A DNA stretch of 64,000 nucleotides from Gillisia marina (GCF_000258765.1 NZ_AJLT01000024.1:37355-101354); one strand, 5' to 3'; counted from the first letter of the stretch, positions 50,826 to 62,554 are shown. Notes: generated by a model not told the origin, from the sequence alone. Numbers and translations are program-made.

Positions 50826-52942
50826 TAATTTTGTAATCTGTTGGTTAAAAATTCTAAGTCTGGATTTTCCATGCTACTACTTAAAGCTACATATTTAGAT
50901 CGATACTCTTCTTCCTGTAGCAATTTATCTAGTAAACTTCTACAATAATTTCTAAATCTATACGTGTGGTGCTGCGCGCCATCCAGAAGATCTAAAAGAT
51001 TTTGTTCTGTAAAAGCGTTTATCTGATACAGATAGCCAAAAGCATTTTGTCTTAATCCAAAAGGCAAGGTTTTGTTAGTATAACCCGATAATTCCTTGAA
51101 ATAGGCAGGTTTCTTGTCTGACGCTATTTCCGGACTTACCAAATTTATAACCAACCACAGTAATCTTACATTCTTATTTTGAAAACCTTGAATATCCTTT
51201 GTTTCATCTAACACCCTTTCTGTTTCTTCAGGAAATTGTAACCATGATTTTAAAAGTGCATTTTCTTTTGTTATATACGAGTCATCTTTCAGCAATCCAA
51301 TAAATTCTGATTTTAAAGCTGAAGGAATTGAGTCTATACTTACAGCAACAGCTTGTCTTAGCATTATATTATTAGTTTCCAGTGCCTTTTTGTAGAGCGG
51401 GATCGTCTCTTCAAGTTTCTCTCCAGACAGCTGAAACACCACTTCCTGACCCATATATTCATTCACAGGTAAATCTAAAGCTTTTTCTAAATATTCTTTT
51501 TTTATAAAAATTGAAGTTTCTCGCAAAGCTGCTAATTCCATGTAATTTGTAATAAATTCAGATTTTTTCAAGGAAACTAATGCTTCGGTACCTTGAAAAG
51601 CACTTTGTTGCAACCAATCCTGTTTCCAAGTAGAAATATCCATATTAGTGGTTTCTTCTACTGCTTGTACAAAATCTTCCGTAGTAACATTTGAATACGC
51701 ATTCTTTAAAACATAGCTTTTTACTGCGTTCTTAAAATTATCTTCTCCTACCAACTCCTTTAAAATATGCAGGGCCCAAGCTCCCTTCTGATAAAATGTG
51801 AGCGAACTTGCCTTTGGATTTAATAGAGACTCCCCTTTCCCCGAATCGCTTAATTCTTTTAATTGTTCTGCAGACTCATATAATTTCCAGTAATAATAAT
51901 CTTCTCCGAAAATCTCCTTTTCAGCCAACCATGCATAATACGTAGCGAATCCCTCATGCAACCAATGGTGTTTCCCGTGAGTTTCGGTTACCATATTGCC
52001 AAACCATTGATGCGCGAGCTCATGAGCATTCACAAAAACGTAATTTTGATCTACAAATGCCGTAGAATCTATTACAAACGAATCTGAAAAAATTGTAGCT
52101 CCTGTATTTTCCATTCCTGAATACAAAAACTCCTGCACTGGAACCTGCTTGTAATTCTTCCAAGGATAAGGCACTCCAATTTCTTCTTCAAAAAAATCGA
52201 AAACATCTTTAGTGTATCTATAGGTGGGTTCTACCTTAAGTGAATCTTTTGGCTCAAAATATAATTCGATTGGAATAGCGCTAGTTGATTGCCAACTAAG
52301 TTTAGAATAATCGCCCGCAGCGAAAGCTACCAAGTAACTGCTCATGGGTTGATCCATTTGAAATTTCCATTGTGTGATAGAATCGTTAAGCGCTTTTTTA
52401 TGTGTTAATTCTCCATTGGAAATAACACTGTAATCTTTGTTAAAATTAAATGTTAGATTAAAAATTGCTTTTTCGGTCATATCATCGAAACTCGGCAACC
52501 AATGGGAAGTATCTTTCCCTTGCCCTTGCGTCCAAACTTGTCTACTGGTAACCATTTCTTTTGGAGCGTCCCAATTAATAAAATACATAGCTTGTTTTGG
52601 ATTGGCTGTATATTTTAACCTAAGCTGATATTCTTTATTTGCCAAAAAAGTTGAAATTATCCATATTCTTGAGCCATCATTTGTAAACGCAATCTTCTTA
52701 CCATCAAGAAGGACGTTTGAAAAATTCATGTTTTTAGCATCTATAAAAATTGAATCCTGAGGGCGAAGAATTTTAAAATAATAATTTGCATCACCCTCCA
52801 CCATTTCATTCTTCGGAAGAATGCTTATTTCAGCATCAACCTTCAGAAAATCGACTTTTTTAGTTTGATCTAAGGAATTATCATATTGCGCATATCCCAT
52901 AAAATGGAATATTAAAGCAAACAACACCAAAATTTGTTTCAT
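50825..52942 (-). CDS. M1-family aminopeptidase, long form (exported)
   Basis: From ATG at 52942 the protein has 705 residues, including a signal peptide ending near residue 20 (MGYAQ). The exopeptidase motif YSGMENTGAT precedes the zinc site HELAHQWFGN with His307 and His311 and Glu330 in WLHEGFATYY. The long C-terminal helical region is present, unlike the short M1 protein at 26962. A TTG at 52957 would add five residues and is less likely. It heads a three-gene unit with two patatins joined by one-base overlaps, although protease and lipase functions have no obvious link. Confidence 0.92.
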   Translation of the reverse strand: MKQILVLFALIFHFMGYAQYDNSLDQTKKVDFLKVDAEISILPKNEMVEGDANYYFKILRPQDSIFIDAKNMNFSNVLLDGKKIAFTNDGSRIWIISTFLANKEYQLRLKYTANPKQAMYFINWDAPKEMVTSRQVWTQGQGKDTSHWLPSFDDMTEKAIFNLTFNFNKDYSVISNGELTHKKALNDSITQWKFQMDQPMSSYLVAFAAGDYSKLSWQSTSAIPIELYFEPKDSLKVEPTYRYTKDVFDFFEEEIGVPYPWKNYKQVPVQEFLYSGMENTGATIFSDSFVIDSTAFVDQNYVFVNAHELAHQWFGNMVTETHGKHHWLHEGFATYYAWLAEKEIFGEDYYYWKLYESAEQLKELSDSGKGESLLNPKASSLTFYQKGAWALHILKELVGEDNFKNAVKSYVLKNAYSNVTTEDFVQAVEETTNMDISTWKQDWLQQSAFQGTEALVSLKKSEFITNYMELAALRETSIFIKKEYLEKALDLPVNEYMGQEVVFQLSGEKLEETIPLYKKALETNNIMLRQAVAVSIDSIPSALKSEFIGLLKDDSYITKENALLKSWLQFPEETERVLDETKDIQGFQNKNVRLLWLVINLVSPEIASDKKPAYFKELSGYTNKTLPFGLRQNAFGYLYQINAFTEQNLLDLLDGAQHHTYRFRNYCRSLLDKLLQEEEYRSKYVALSSSMENPDLEFLTNRLQN

Positions 52943-53145
52943 GTATTGGGACTTCAATAGTAAAGCAAATTACAAAATCCCTTTATTAAATTCTAAATCT
53001 AAAACACTCAATCTTCTAAAGTTGAGCTAATGAAATCTGATAGCTTAAAGGAATTCTATATTCCTTTGTATTTTTTTCTTCTGAAAAATCTCACGGAATT
53101 AAATCTTACTAAGAGATTAAATAAGGATTTTAATATCTTCGTTTC

Positions 53146-55252
53146 ATGATTGCCAATTTATTACAAACCCCAATAGATTATTTAAAAGGAGTTGGTCCCA
53201 ATCGGGCAGAGCTACTTCGCAAAGAACTAGGCATTCATACCTATCAAGATCTCATTAACTTTTTCCCAAATAGGTATCTGGACAAAACCAATTATTATAA
53301 AATAAAACAACTTCAGCAAAATTCAGCAGAAGTACAAGTTATTGGGAAGATTGTTGGCCTTAGAACCATTGAACAAAAAAGGGGGAAACGTTTGGTTGCC
53401 GATTTTGTAGATGAAACCGGTAAAATGGAATTGGTTTGGTTTCGAGGCCAAAAATGGATTCGAGAAAACCTTAAAATCAATACTCCCTATGTGATTTTCG
53501 GAAAAACAAATTGGTTTAATGGGCTTTTTAGCATGCCACATCCAGAGATGGAATTATTGGAAGAGCATGAAAAAAGTTTACGAACTGCAATGCAACCCGT
53601 ATATCCATCTTCAGAAAAACTCACCAATAAGGGAATTACAAATAGAGTGATCAATAAATTAATGCAACAATTATTTATTGAAACCAAAGGAAAATTCTAC
53701 GATACCTTACCTCAAAATATTCATGCAGATCTCAAATTAATTTCTCGCGCAGAAGCACTTTTTTAATGTTCATTTTCCGAAGAGTCAAGAGCTATTATCC
53801 AGGGGACAATTCCGACTAAAATTTGAAGAATTATTTTACATTCAGCTGCAACTTTTGGTTAAAAATATGATCCACAAAAAGAGAATTAAAGGATATGTTT
53901 TTGACACCATCGGAGAAAATTTTGAAACCTTTTATAAGGAACATTTACCCTTCGAATTAACAGGTGCACAAAAGAAAGTTATTAAAGAAATTAGGGGCGA
54001 TCTTGGAAGCGGCGCGCAAATGAACCGACTTTTACAGGGAGATGTGGGATCCGGAAAGACCATTGTTGCTTTAATGTCAATGTTAATAGCACTTGACAAC
54101 GGATTTCAAGCTTGTTTAATGGCGCCTACTGAAATTTTGTCAGTACAACACTATTCAGGCTTAATTGATTTATGTAAAAATCTGAATACCAGTATAGAAC
54201 TACTAACTGGCTCAACCAAAGCTTCAAAAAGAAGAGAAATTCACGAAAAACTTGAAAATGGCGAGTTAGATATCTTAATTGGCACTCATGCCCTGCTGGA
54301 AGACAAGGTGAAATTCAAAAATTTAGGCCTCGCAATTATAGATGAACAACATAGATTTGGAGTAGAACAACGCTCTAAATTATGGAAGAAAAATGAACTG
54401 CCTTCACACATTTTAGTGATGACGGCAACACCAATTCCAAGGACTCTCGCCATGAGTTTATATGGCGACTTGGATGTCTCTGTAATCGACGAACTTCCAC
54501 CCGGAAGAAAGTCTATAAAAACTGTTCATAGATTCGATAGTAATCGTCTAAAAGTTTTCAGATTCATTAGAGATGAAATTGAAAAAGGCCGGCAAATTTA
54601 TATCGTGTATCCATTAATTCAGGAATCTGAATCCATGGATTATAAAGATTTGATGGATGGCTACGAAAGTATCGCTAGAGAATTTCCGATGCCCAAATAT
54701 CAAATCTCCATTGTCCATGGACAAATGAAACCCGCAGACAAAAATTACGAAATGGATCGATTTATAAATGGAGACACTCAAATTATGGTGGCTACTACCG
54801 TAATAGAGGTTGGAGTGAATGTTCCTAATGCGAGCGTAATGATTATTGAAAGTGCTGAAAGGTTTGGACTTTCCCAATTACATCAGCTTCGGGGTCGTGT
54901 GGGACGTGGTGCCGAGCAGAGTTATTGCATTCTAATGTCCGGGCATAAACTTTCTGAAGACAGCAAAACCAGGCTTCAAACCATGGTAAGTACCAATGAT
55001 GGTTTTGAATTAGCTGAAGTAGACCTCAAACTTAGAGGTCCCGGAGATCTTATGGGAACTCAACAAAGTGGAGTTCTTAATTTAAAGATCGCCGATATTG
55101 TAAAAGACAATCAGATTCTTAAAGCTGCACGGGATTATGCTAAAAAACTACTATCCGATGATCCAAACTTGGAAAAACCCGAACACAAAATGGTGAAATA
55201 TACCTACCAGCAGGTTGCTAAACATAAGAATATTTGGAATTATATTAGTTAA
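53146..55252 (+). CDS. recG: ATP-dependent DNA helicase RecG, frame broken by one extra T
   Basis: RecG remodels stalled replication forks. The N-terminal wedge/OB domain (PIDYLKGVGPNRAELLRKELG, VIGKIVGLRTIEQKRGKRL) runs to about residue 206 and stops at 53766. The rest continues in the next frame with FNVHFPKSQELLSRG and then the helicase part: Walker A GDVGSGKT, DEQHRFG, MTATPIPRT, VIEVGVNVPNA and QLRGRVGRG. The break is at a run of six T (53759-53764); five T restore a 701-residue protein, the normal length. The downstream half alone would lack the fork-binding wedge. Confidence 0.93.
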
Positions 55253-55453
55253 AACCAGCTTATATTCATTCCTAATCACTGACTATAAGATTATTGAAAG
55301 TTATTTTGTAACTTTAAATCCCTGCGAGTCTCCTCAATGAGCATTCGGAACTCTTACCCCGATTAATTCTAAGATCCTCAATCTTAAGTTTTAAATTCAA
55401 TTTTTCCTCCCAACAATATTTTAATCGTTTAATACTAACATTAAATTAAAATT
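55253..55453. other. Intergenic region after recG, no gene seen
   Basis: This 200-bp stretch has no convincing terminator or promoter. It contains GTCTCCTCAATGAGCATTCG near 55328, which resembles in reverse the motif CGCTCATGGAGAC at 59318, another likely dispersed-repeat remnant. Confidence 0.4.
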
Positions 55454-56372
55454 ATGAGAGCACATTTGAACCTTAAGTGGTTTATAGGCATATTGCTTAT
55501 AAGCCTGAGTCCATTAGTTCTAGGACAAGAGAAATCTGAACCAAATTTATCAGATAAGTTGCACAAAGAATACAAGGCCAATGGCATAGAGCAAAGCCTC
55601 AATATGTATGAGGAACTAAATACAGATAAAAGTTATAACGGATTTGAAGAACCTTTGAATGTATTAGGTTACACCTTGATGCTAGAAGATCAAGATCTGG
55701 ATGCTGCAAAAAAAAGTATTTGAAGCTCAAATTGAAGAGTACAGTACAGAAGCGAATCCTTACGATTCCTATGCCGATCTTTTATTAGAGATGGGAAACA
55801 AGGAGGAAGCCAAGAAAAATCTTCAAAAATCGATCGCTCTAGCAGAGAAAAGCAGTACAGATCTTGATGAGCAAATCTTTCGAGCCTCCAAGGCGAAACT
55901 CGCCAAATTAGAAAATAAGCATCAAATGTTTGATTTTATGGAAGGTGATTTTAATGTAGATATTTCAAATTACAAGGAAGACAAAGTGGTTAATAAAAAT
56001 AAAATTCGAAGCTCTTCTAGTTATGACGAAAATGGAAATATTCTAACAATTACTTATTACAACCAAGGAAACAACCCTGTTGGGAAAAGAATAGTGGTTT
56101 ATGATGCCATAGAAGATAGATACGATATGGCATTTATTAATCCTACAGATCCTATGGGAATAAATGTTTCACACATAAAAGTTAAAGACCTTGGCAATAA
56201 CAAAGTCGAGCTCATGGAAACCTATGTGAATAGAAAAGGTGAAAAACGTAAGGTGCGTCACGAAGTAATGAAGAACTCAAGTAATTCTATTGAATAGGTT
56301 GTATTTCAGCAAGAAGATGGCTCAGAGAAATGGGAAAAAGCAACAGTACAGAACTACAGCAAATCTGAATAA
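55454..56372 (+). pseudogene. Exported TPR-type protein gene with a frameshift and an in-frame stop
   Basis: ATG at 55454 begins an exported protein (signal peptide to about residue 25, VLGQ) with helical, tetratricopeptide-like repeats in NPYDSYADLLLEMGNKEEA. A run of eight A (55708-55715) shifts the frame; seven A restore DAAKKVFEAQIEEY. The frame then meets TAG at 56295-56297 after SNSIE, yet stays open afterwards as VVFQQEDGSEKWEKATVQNY and ends at 56372. TGG in place of TAG would give IEWVVFQQ. With both changes the protein has 305 residues. Two independent lesions make a genuine pseudogene more likely here than elsewhere in the window. Confidence 0.65.
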
Positions 56373-56483
56373 TCTATATATCTCATATTCATATTTTTAA
56401 TGGAGGCACTTTAGCTCCATTATTTTTGGTATAAAACCTGTTAAAAAACAATTTTGTAATTATGCCAATACTTTTGGTAATAC

Positions 56484-56491
56484 TATCTTTG
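56484..56491 (+). promoter_or_regulatory. Candidate -7 element for pheT
   Basis: TATCTTTG matches TAnnTTTG and ends 20 bp before the pheT ATG. The nearest upstream TTG at 56454 is 27 bp away, wider than usual. Confidence 0.45.
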
Positions 56492-56511
56492 CAGCTTGAA
56501 AAACCTATTCG

Positions 56512-58939
56512 ATGAAAATTTCATATAACTGGCTTAAGCAATTTATTAAACTTCCTAAAAACCCTGAAGAAACAGGATATTTACTTACAGACTTAGGTTT
56601 GGAGGTAGAAGGAATCAGCAATTTTCAAAGTATTAAAGGAGGATTGGAAGGTATTGTAACAGGACATGTTGTAAGCTGTATCCCTCACCCAAATGCAGAT
56701 AGGCTTCAGCTTTGTAAAATAGATGTTGGAAATGGCGAAGCCTTGCAAATAGTATGTGGTGCGCCAAATATTGCTACAGGACAAAATGTACCCGTTGCAA
56801 CCATTGGTACTACTTTGTATGATGACAAAGGCGAAGCTTGGGAGATCAAGAAAGGTAAAATTAGAGGAGAAGCCAGCCACGGAATGGTATGTTCAGAAAG
56901 TGAATTGGGGCTAGGTAGCAGCCATGACGGAATCATGGTTTTAAAAGAAGACCTAAAACCCGGTATGCCGGTAGCAAAAATCTTCGAAATAGAAGATGAT
57001 CAGGTATTTGAAATAGGACTAACGCCAAACCGCGCCGATGCTATGAGTCATTGGGGTGTTGCAAGAGATTTAAAAGCGGGTTACCAGCAACAGGATTTAA
57101 CTTTAGAACTTATTACTCCTTCGGTGAGTGGGTTTCATGTAGATAGTAGGAGTTTAAAAATCCCCATTCATATTGAAGATTCTAATTTGGCTCCAAGGTA
57201 CTGTGGAGTAACTATTTCTGGGATTAAAGTTTCAGAATCTCCGCAATGGCTCCAGAATAGATTAAAAGCAATAGGCATTAATCCTAAGAATAATATAGTA
57301 GATGCAACGAACTATGTAATGCATGAACTGGGGCAACCTCTACATGCTTTCGATGCTGAAAAAATCATTGGGAATGAGATTCATGTTAAAACTTTAAAAG
57401 CCGGAACAAAATTCACCACATTAGATGAAGTAGAGAGAGAGCTTCATGTTGAAGATCTAATGATTTGCGATACAGAAAAACCTTTGTGTATTGCAGGTGT
57501 ATTTGGAGGTATAAGCAGTGGCGTTACAGAAAGCACAACCAAGTTATTTATAGAAAGTGCTTATTTTAATCCGATAAGCGTTCGTAAAACCGCAAAGCGA
57601 CATGGATTAAATACAGACGCCTCTTTTAGGTTTGAGCGTGGTGTAGATCCTAACATCACAGAATATGCGCTGAAGAGAGTTGCTGTTTTAATCACTGAGA
57701 TTGCAGGCGGTGAGATTACGAGTGAAATAGATGATCTATATCCTAAAAAAATTGAAGATTTTCAAGTGTTCCTAACATTTGAAAAAGTAAACAAACTTAT
57801 AGGACAGAATTTGGCAGAAGAAACCATCAAGTCTATTCTAGCTTCTTTGGAAATTCGAGTGAACAATGTTACCGAAACCGGAATGGGACTTACTATTCCT
57901 TCTTTTAGGGTAGACGTTCAAAGAGAGTCTGATGTTATTGAAGAAATATTGCGTGTTTACGGATATAATAATATTGAATCTGGCACCAAACTGAATGCTT
58001 CCATCGCAAATTCAGGAAAGTTTGAAGATTATAAACTTCAAAATTTAATTGCCAATCAGTTAGTAGGACAAGGTTTCTTTGAAACTATGGCCAATTCCTT
58101 AACAACGCCAGCATATATAAAATTATCTGAGCAGTTAAAGGAAGAACAAAACGTAGTAATGCTTAATCCTTTGAGTCAGGACCTTTCAGTAATGAGACAA
58201 TCCCTACTATTTTCCGGGTTGGAAGCTGTGTGTTACAACATCAATAGAAAACAGGCAGATCTAAAATTATTTGAATTCGGTAAAACCTATCATAATTACG
58301 AAAGCGGAAGGATAGAAAACAAACATCTTAGTCTTTTTGTTACAGGTAATAAATTTTCTGAAAGCTGGATTAGTGGTACCACTAATGGAAATTTCTTTTT
58401 TACAAAGGGAACTATCGAACGCATCTTAGAAAGACTAGGCATAAATTCGATTAAAACCGGTGAAGCAAAATCGGATGTTTTTTCTGAAGGAATTTCAATT
58501 AGTTCAGGAAAAGCGAAATTGGTAGAATTTGGAGTGATTAAAAAATCTATTCTAAAACATTTTGGGATCCAACAAGAAGTACTTTTTGCCGATTTTAACT
58601 GGGATCTAGTGCAAGAAACTGCAAAAAATCAGAAAACAAAATTCACCGCTATTCCAAAATTCCCTGCCGTTCGTAGAGATTTTGCATTGCTAATCGATAA
58701 TGTTGTTAATTACAAACAAATTGAAGATATCGCCAAACAAACGGAAAAGCGTTTATTGCAATCGGTTAATTTATTTGATGTGTATCAAGGAGATAATTTA
58801 CCCAAAGGCAAAAAAAAGTTATGCGGTAAGTTTCAAGTTTCAAGATGAAAATAACACACTTACAGATAAACAAGTAGACAAGATTATGAATAAACTGCAA
58901 CAGCGTTTCGAAAAAGAACTGCAAGCAGAATTGAGATAA
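56512..58939 (+). CDS. pheT: Phenylalanine-tRNA ligase beta subunit, frame broken by one extra A near the end
   Basis: PheT with PheS charges tRNA-Phe. The long first frame has the tRNA-binding EMAP-like domain (about 40-150), the B3/B4 editing domain, the B5 domain (about 400-470) and the catalytic-like core. At about residue 766 a run of eight A (58810-58817) moves the frame; it ends at 58848 with CGKFQVSR. With seven A the sequence reads GKKSYAVSFKFQDENNTLTD and reaches 58939, restoring the C-terminal FDX-ACB anticodon-binding domain and an 808-residue protein. PheT is essential, so a sequencing error is most likely. pheS is not adjacent. Confidence 0.93.
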
Positions 58940-58960
58940 ATTTTAATACAATAATTTTTT

Positions 58961-58999
58961 AAAGCGTCCTTTTCTTAATTGAAATGGGCGCTTTTTTTT
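58961..58999 (+). terminator. Rho-independent terminator after pheT
   Basis: AAAGCGTCC pairs with GGGCGCTTT (one T-G pair) across an AT-rich loop and is followed by a T tract. Its position directly after the restored pheT stop supports 58939 as the true end. Confidence 0.75.
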
Positions 59000-59002
59000 T
59001 GA

Positions 59003-59225
59003 TTAAACTTTTAGAGGTCAGCAGATAACTACATACGATTTTTATTGTTTATTTTATTAATTTTCAAACAGTTAAAACATCTCGTTTTGTCTGTTCGAGC
59101 GAAGTCGAGAACTTTTTAGCTTAAAAAAGAGTTTCTCCCGAGGCATCGGGACGCTCAACCTGACATCCCTACTATGCATTATAAGTTTGATATGGACACA
59201 AGTACTGACCTCTAAAACTTTTTTA
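59003..59225. mobile_element. MITE-like element with terminal inverted repeats
   Basis: The left end TTAAACTTTTAGAGGTCAG (59003-59021) and right end CTGACCTCTAAAACTTTTT (59205-59223) are imperfect inverted repeats sharing TAGAGGTCAG. Between them are no genes, but CGAGCGAAGTCGAG and CCCGAGGCATCGGG can form hairpins. Blocks of the interior and right end recur in order at 34505-34662. The size (about 220 bp), ends and non-coding interior fit a miniature inverted-repeat element, but target-site duplications were not clear. Confidence 0.6.
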
Positions 59226-59400
59226 TAACAAATCACATCGAGCAATTCGGATTCGTTCAATACAAGCTAAAGTCGAGATGTTATTTTTTGACCCTTCGAT
59301 CCCGAAAGCTTTCGGGACGCTCATGGAGACAAAAACGTCAAATAGTTAATTACAAGCCTCCCAAAAATCAAACCCTCAATGAGGGATTAAAGTTTAATTA
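59226..59400. repeat. Dispersed intergenic repeat fragments
   Basis: The motif ATCCCGAAAGCTTTCGGGACG (from about 59300) forms a hairpin. AAACCCTCAATGAGGG (59371-59386) with ATTAAAGTTT resembles the copy just ahead of the DoxX gene at 28800-28826. The whole stretch 58940-59444 has no gene. Confidence 0.5.
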
Positions 59401-59444
59401 TGCGTTGTTAGTTTAGCTCCAATTACTTAAATTAGAGACAATTA

Positions 59445-60176
59445 ATGATTGAGAAGATGGAAATGCAAGGCACTCATATTCCTGACAAGATTCTACAAAG
59501 CAGAAATAAAAGAATTTCTGAAGAGCACTTATTGCAAGAAGTAAAAGAAATCTTCGAAAAAGAACAAGCTAAAGAAGATCTCATTCTCAAAAAACTTAAA
59601 GAAGGAGCTGAAGCAGATTCCAACTTATTTAAATTCGATCTTTTAGAGACTTCTAAAATTTATCATTTAACAGATATAGAAAAAATCTGTATAGATTATA
59701 GGTTACGATTCTTAAACTCTAATTATTTTAAAGCAGAGCTTCCCTTCGAGGCAATTTCAAAAATAAAACATTTAGAAAAAATTCATGAAACCAAGCTGGA
59801 GGGTTTTAAAATTATGGCGCCGGCTAAACTCTTCAAACTAGAAAACGCAGACGATCCTCTTCTATTTGCTCCCATTGGGAATCAATATTATTACTTGATT
59901 CATTCTTGGGGGAAGGACCTGCATCCTTTCAGAAAATTAATGATGTGGCCATTTAAGCAATTAGAGAACTTCATGGTGCTTTTACTTGCTATTAGTCTAA
60001 TTCTTACTACACTCATTCCTCAGGGAATGTTCAGCCAAAAAGCGACTACCGCAGAATTTATTATGATCTTTTTTTTCATGTTTAAGTGGGTAGCTGGATT
60101 AGCCTTGTTCTTTGGTTTTAAAAAAGGCAAGAATTTTAGTGAAGCCATCTGGAGAAGCAAATTTTACAATGCGTAG
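59445..60176 (+). CDS. Hypothetical protein with C-terminal transmembrane helices
   Basis: This 243-residue protein has an N-terminal helical, charged part with probable coiled coil (EEHLLQEVKEIFEKEQAKED, residues 26-45). A central region with FKLENADDPLLFAPIGNQYYYLIHSWG follows, and two transmembrane helices lie at about 178-195 and 206-226. No known domain is recognised with confidence. The cytoplasmic part contains no motif that suggests catalysis. It is separated from pheT by a MITE-like element and repeats. Confidence 0.65.
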   Translation: MIEKMEMQGTHIPDKILQSRNKRISEEHLLQEVKEIFEKEQAKEDLILKKLKEGAEADSNLFKFDLLETSKIYHLTDIEKICIDYRLRFLNSNYFKAELPFEAISKIKHLEKIHETKLEGFKIMAPAKLFKLENADDPLLFAPIGNQYYYLIHSWGKDLHPFRKLMMWPFKQLENFMVLLLAISLILTTLIPQGMFSQKATTAEFIMIFFFMFKWVAGLALFFGFKKGKNFSEAIWRSKFYNA

Positions 60177-60247
60177 TATATAAAATAGTCCAAACTGGTA
60201 CTTATTTAAATTTCTATAACTAACTTAGTCGTACTAATTCTTATATC

Positions 60248-60496
60248 ATGAGTGAAGATCAAGGTTACGAGCATGTATATACAGGACCGGAAACAAATGT
60301 CCAATATCTACAAGAACTTTTTAATAAAGCAGGCTTATCTAATATGGTAAAAAATGATTTCGACTCCGGACTTCGAGCCGGTTTTGGAGGAGGACTACCG
60401 GGGCAAGTGCAATTATTTGTGATTAGTTCTCACCTTACGGAAGCTTTAGAGATTGCAAAATCTACATTCCCAGAAGATTTTAAGGATGGAGAATAG
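60248..60496 (+). CDS. DUF2007 family small protein
   Basis: This 82-residue protein fits DUF2007 (putative signal-transducing protein family): YEHVYTGPETNVQYLQELFNKAGL, then GQVQLFVISSHLTEALEIAKS. The fold is a small ferredoxin-like alpha/beta unit; its function is unknown. It overlaps the following gene by 11 bp, which suggests translational coupling. Confidence 0.8.
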   Translation: MSEDQGYEHVYTGPETNVQYLQELFNKAGLSNMVKNDFDSGLRAGFGGGLPGQVQLFVISSHLTEALEIAKSTFPEDFKDGE

Positions 60497-60680
60497 TATC
60501 CCTAAAAACCGTAATATTTGGCACCTAGTATTAGGAATTCTATTTTTTATCTATGGATGTTATAAGTTGTACAGCCTAAGCACAAATCAAGAAGATAATA
60601 CATTTGGATATGTAATTGCAATTGGCTTTATAGCTTTTGGAATTTACGATCTCTATAAATATTACAAAGGCATGAAATAA
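60486..60680 (+). CDS. Small two-helix membrane protein (64 aa)
   Basis: ATG at 60486 opens a 64-codon frame beginning MENSIPKNRNIWHLVLGI. Two transmembrane helices are clear (about 10-28 and 37-56). A longer in-frame start at 60453 would lie deep inside the DUF2007 gene and is less likely. The coding frame overlaps the DUF2007 end and is followed by a strong terminator, so it is a convincing small gene. No function is known. Confidence 0.7.
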   Translation: MENSIPKNRNIWHLVLGILFFIYGCYKLYSLSTNQEDNTFGYVIAIGFIAFGIYDLYKYYKGMK

Positions 60681-60681
60681 G

Positions 60682-60716
60682 AAAAGCCCAAAAAACATTG
60701 TTTTTTTGGGCTTTTC
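60682..60716. terminator. Bidirectional terminator before the ABC-F gene
   Basis: AAAAGCCCAAAAAA pairs with TTTTTTGGGCTTTT around a short loop, with flanking A and T residues. It separates the small membrane protein gene from the convergent ABC-F gene. Confidence 0.88.
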
Positions 60717-60740
60717 TAAAATCTTGAGAGCTGTAAAAAA

Positions 60741-62414
<1,674 letters not shown>

Positions 62415-62495
62415 TTATTGTCCACGTTCTAAAACATTAACGTTTTAAATAATCCTTTTAACGATGGCTTAACACGGAGCGTATATCTCAAAATC

Positions 62496-62503
62496 TATAT
62501 TTG
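62496..62503 (+). promoter_or_regulatory. Candidate -7 element for the thioredoxin-fold lipoprotein gene
   Basis: TATATTTG matches TAnnTTTG and ends 52 bp before the ATG at 62555. No TTG is found at consensus distance. Confidence 0.4.
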
Positions 62504-62554
62504 CTTGCATACATAGCATAATTACTTTAAAGGAACAAGCTATAAATACCTCAA

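Noticed and set aside
53855..55252. A separate wedge-less helicase gene
   Set aside because: The sequence between 53766 and 53855 continues RecG exactly in the shifted frame, so this is the second half of recG.
60453..60680. 75-residue version of the small membrane protein
   Set aside because: The upstream start lies inside the DUF2007 gene; the ATG at 60486 gives a better start with an ordinary short overlap.
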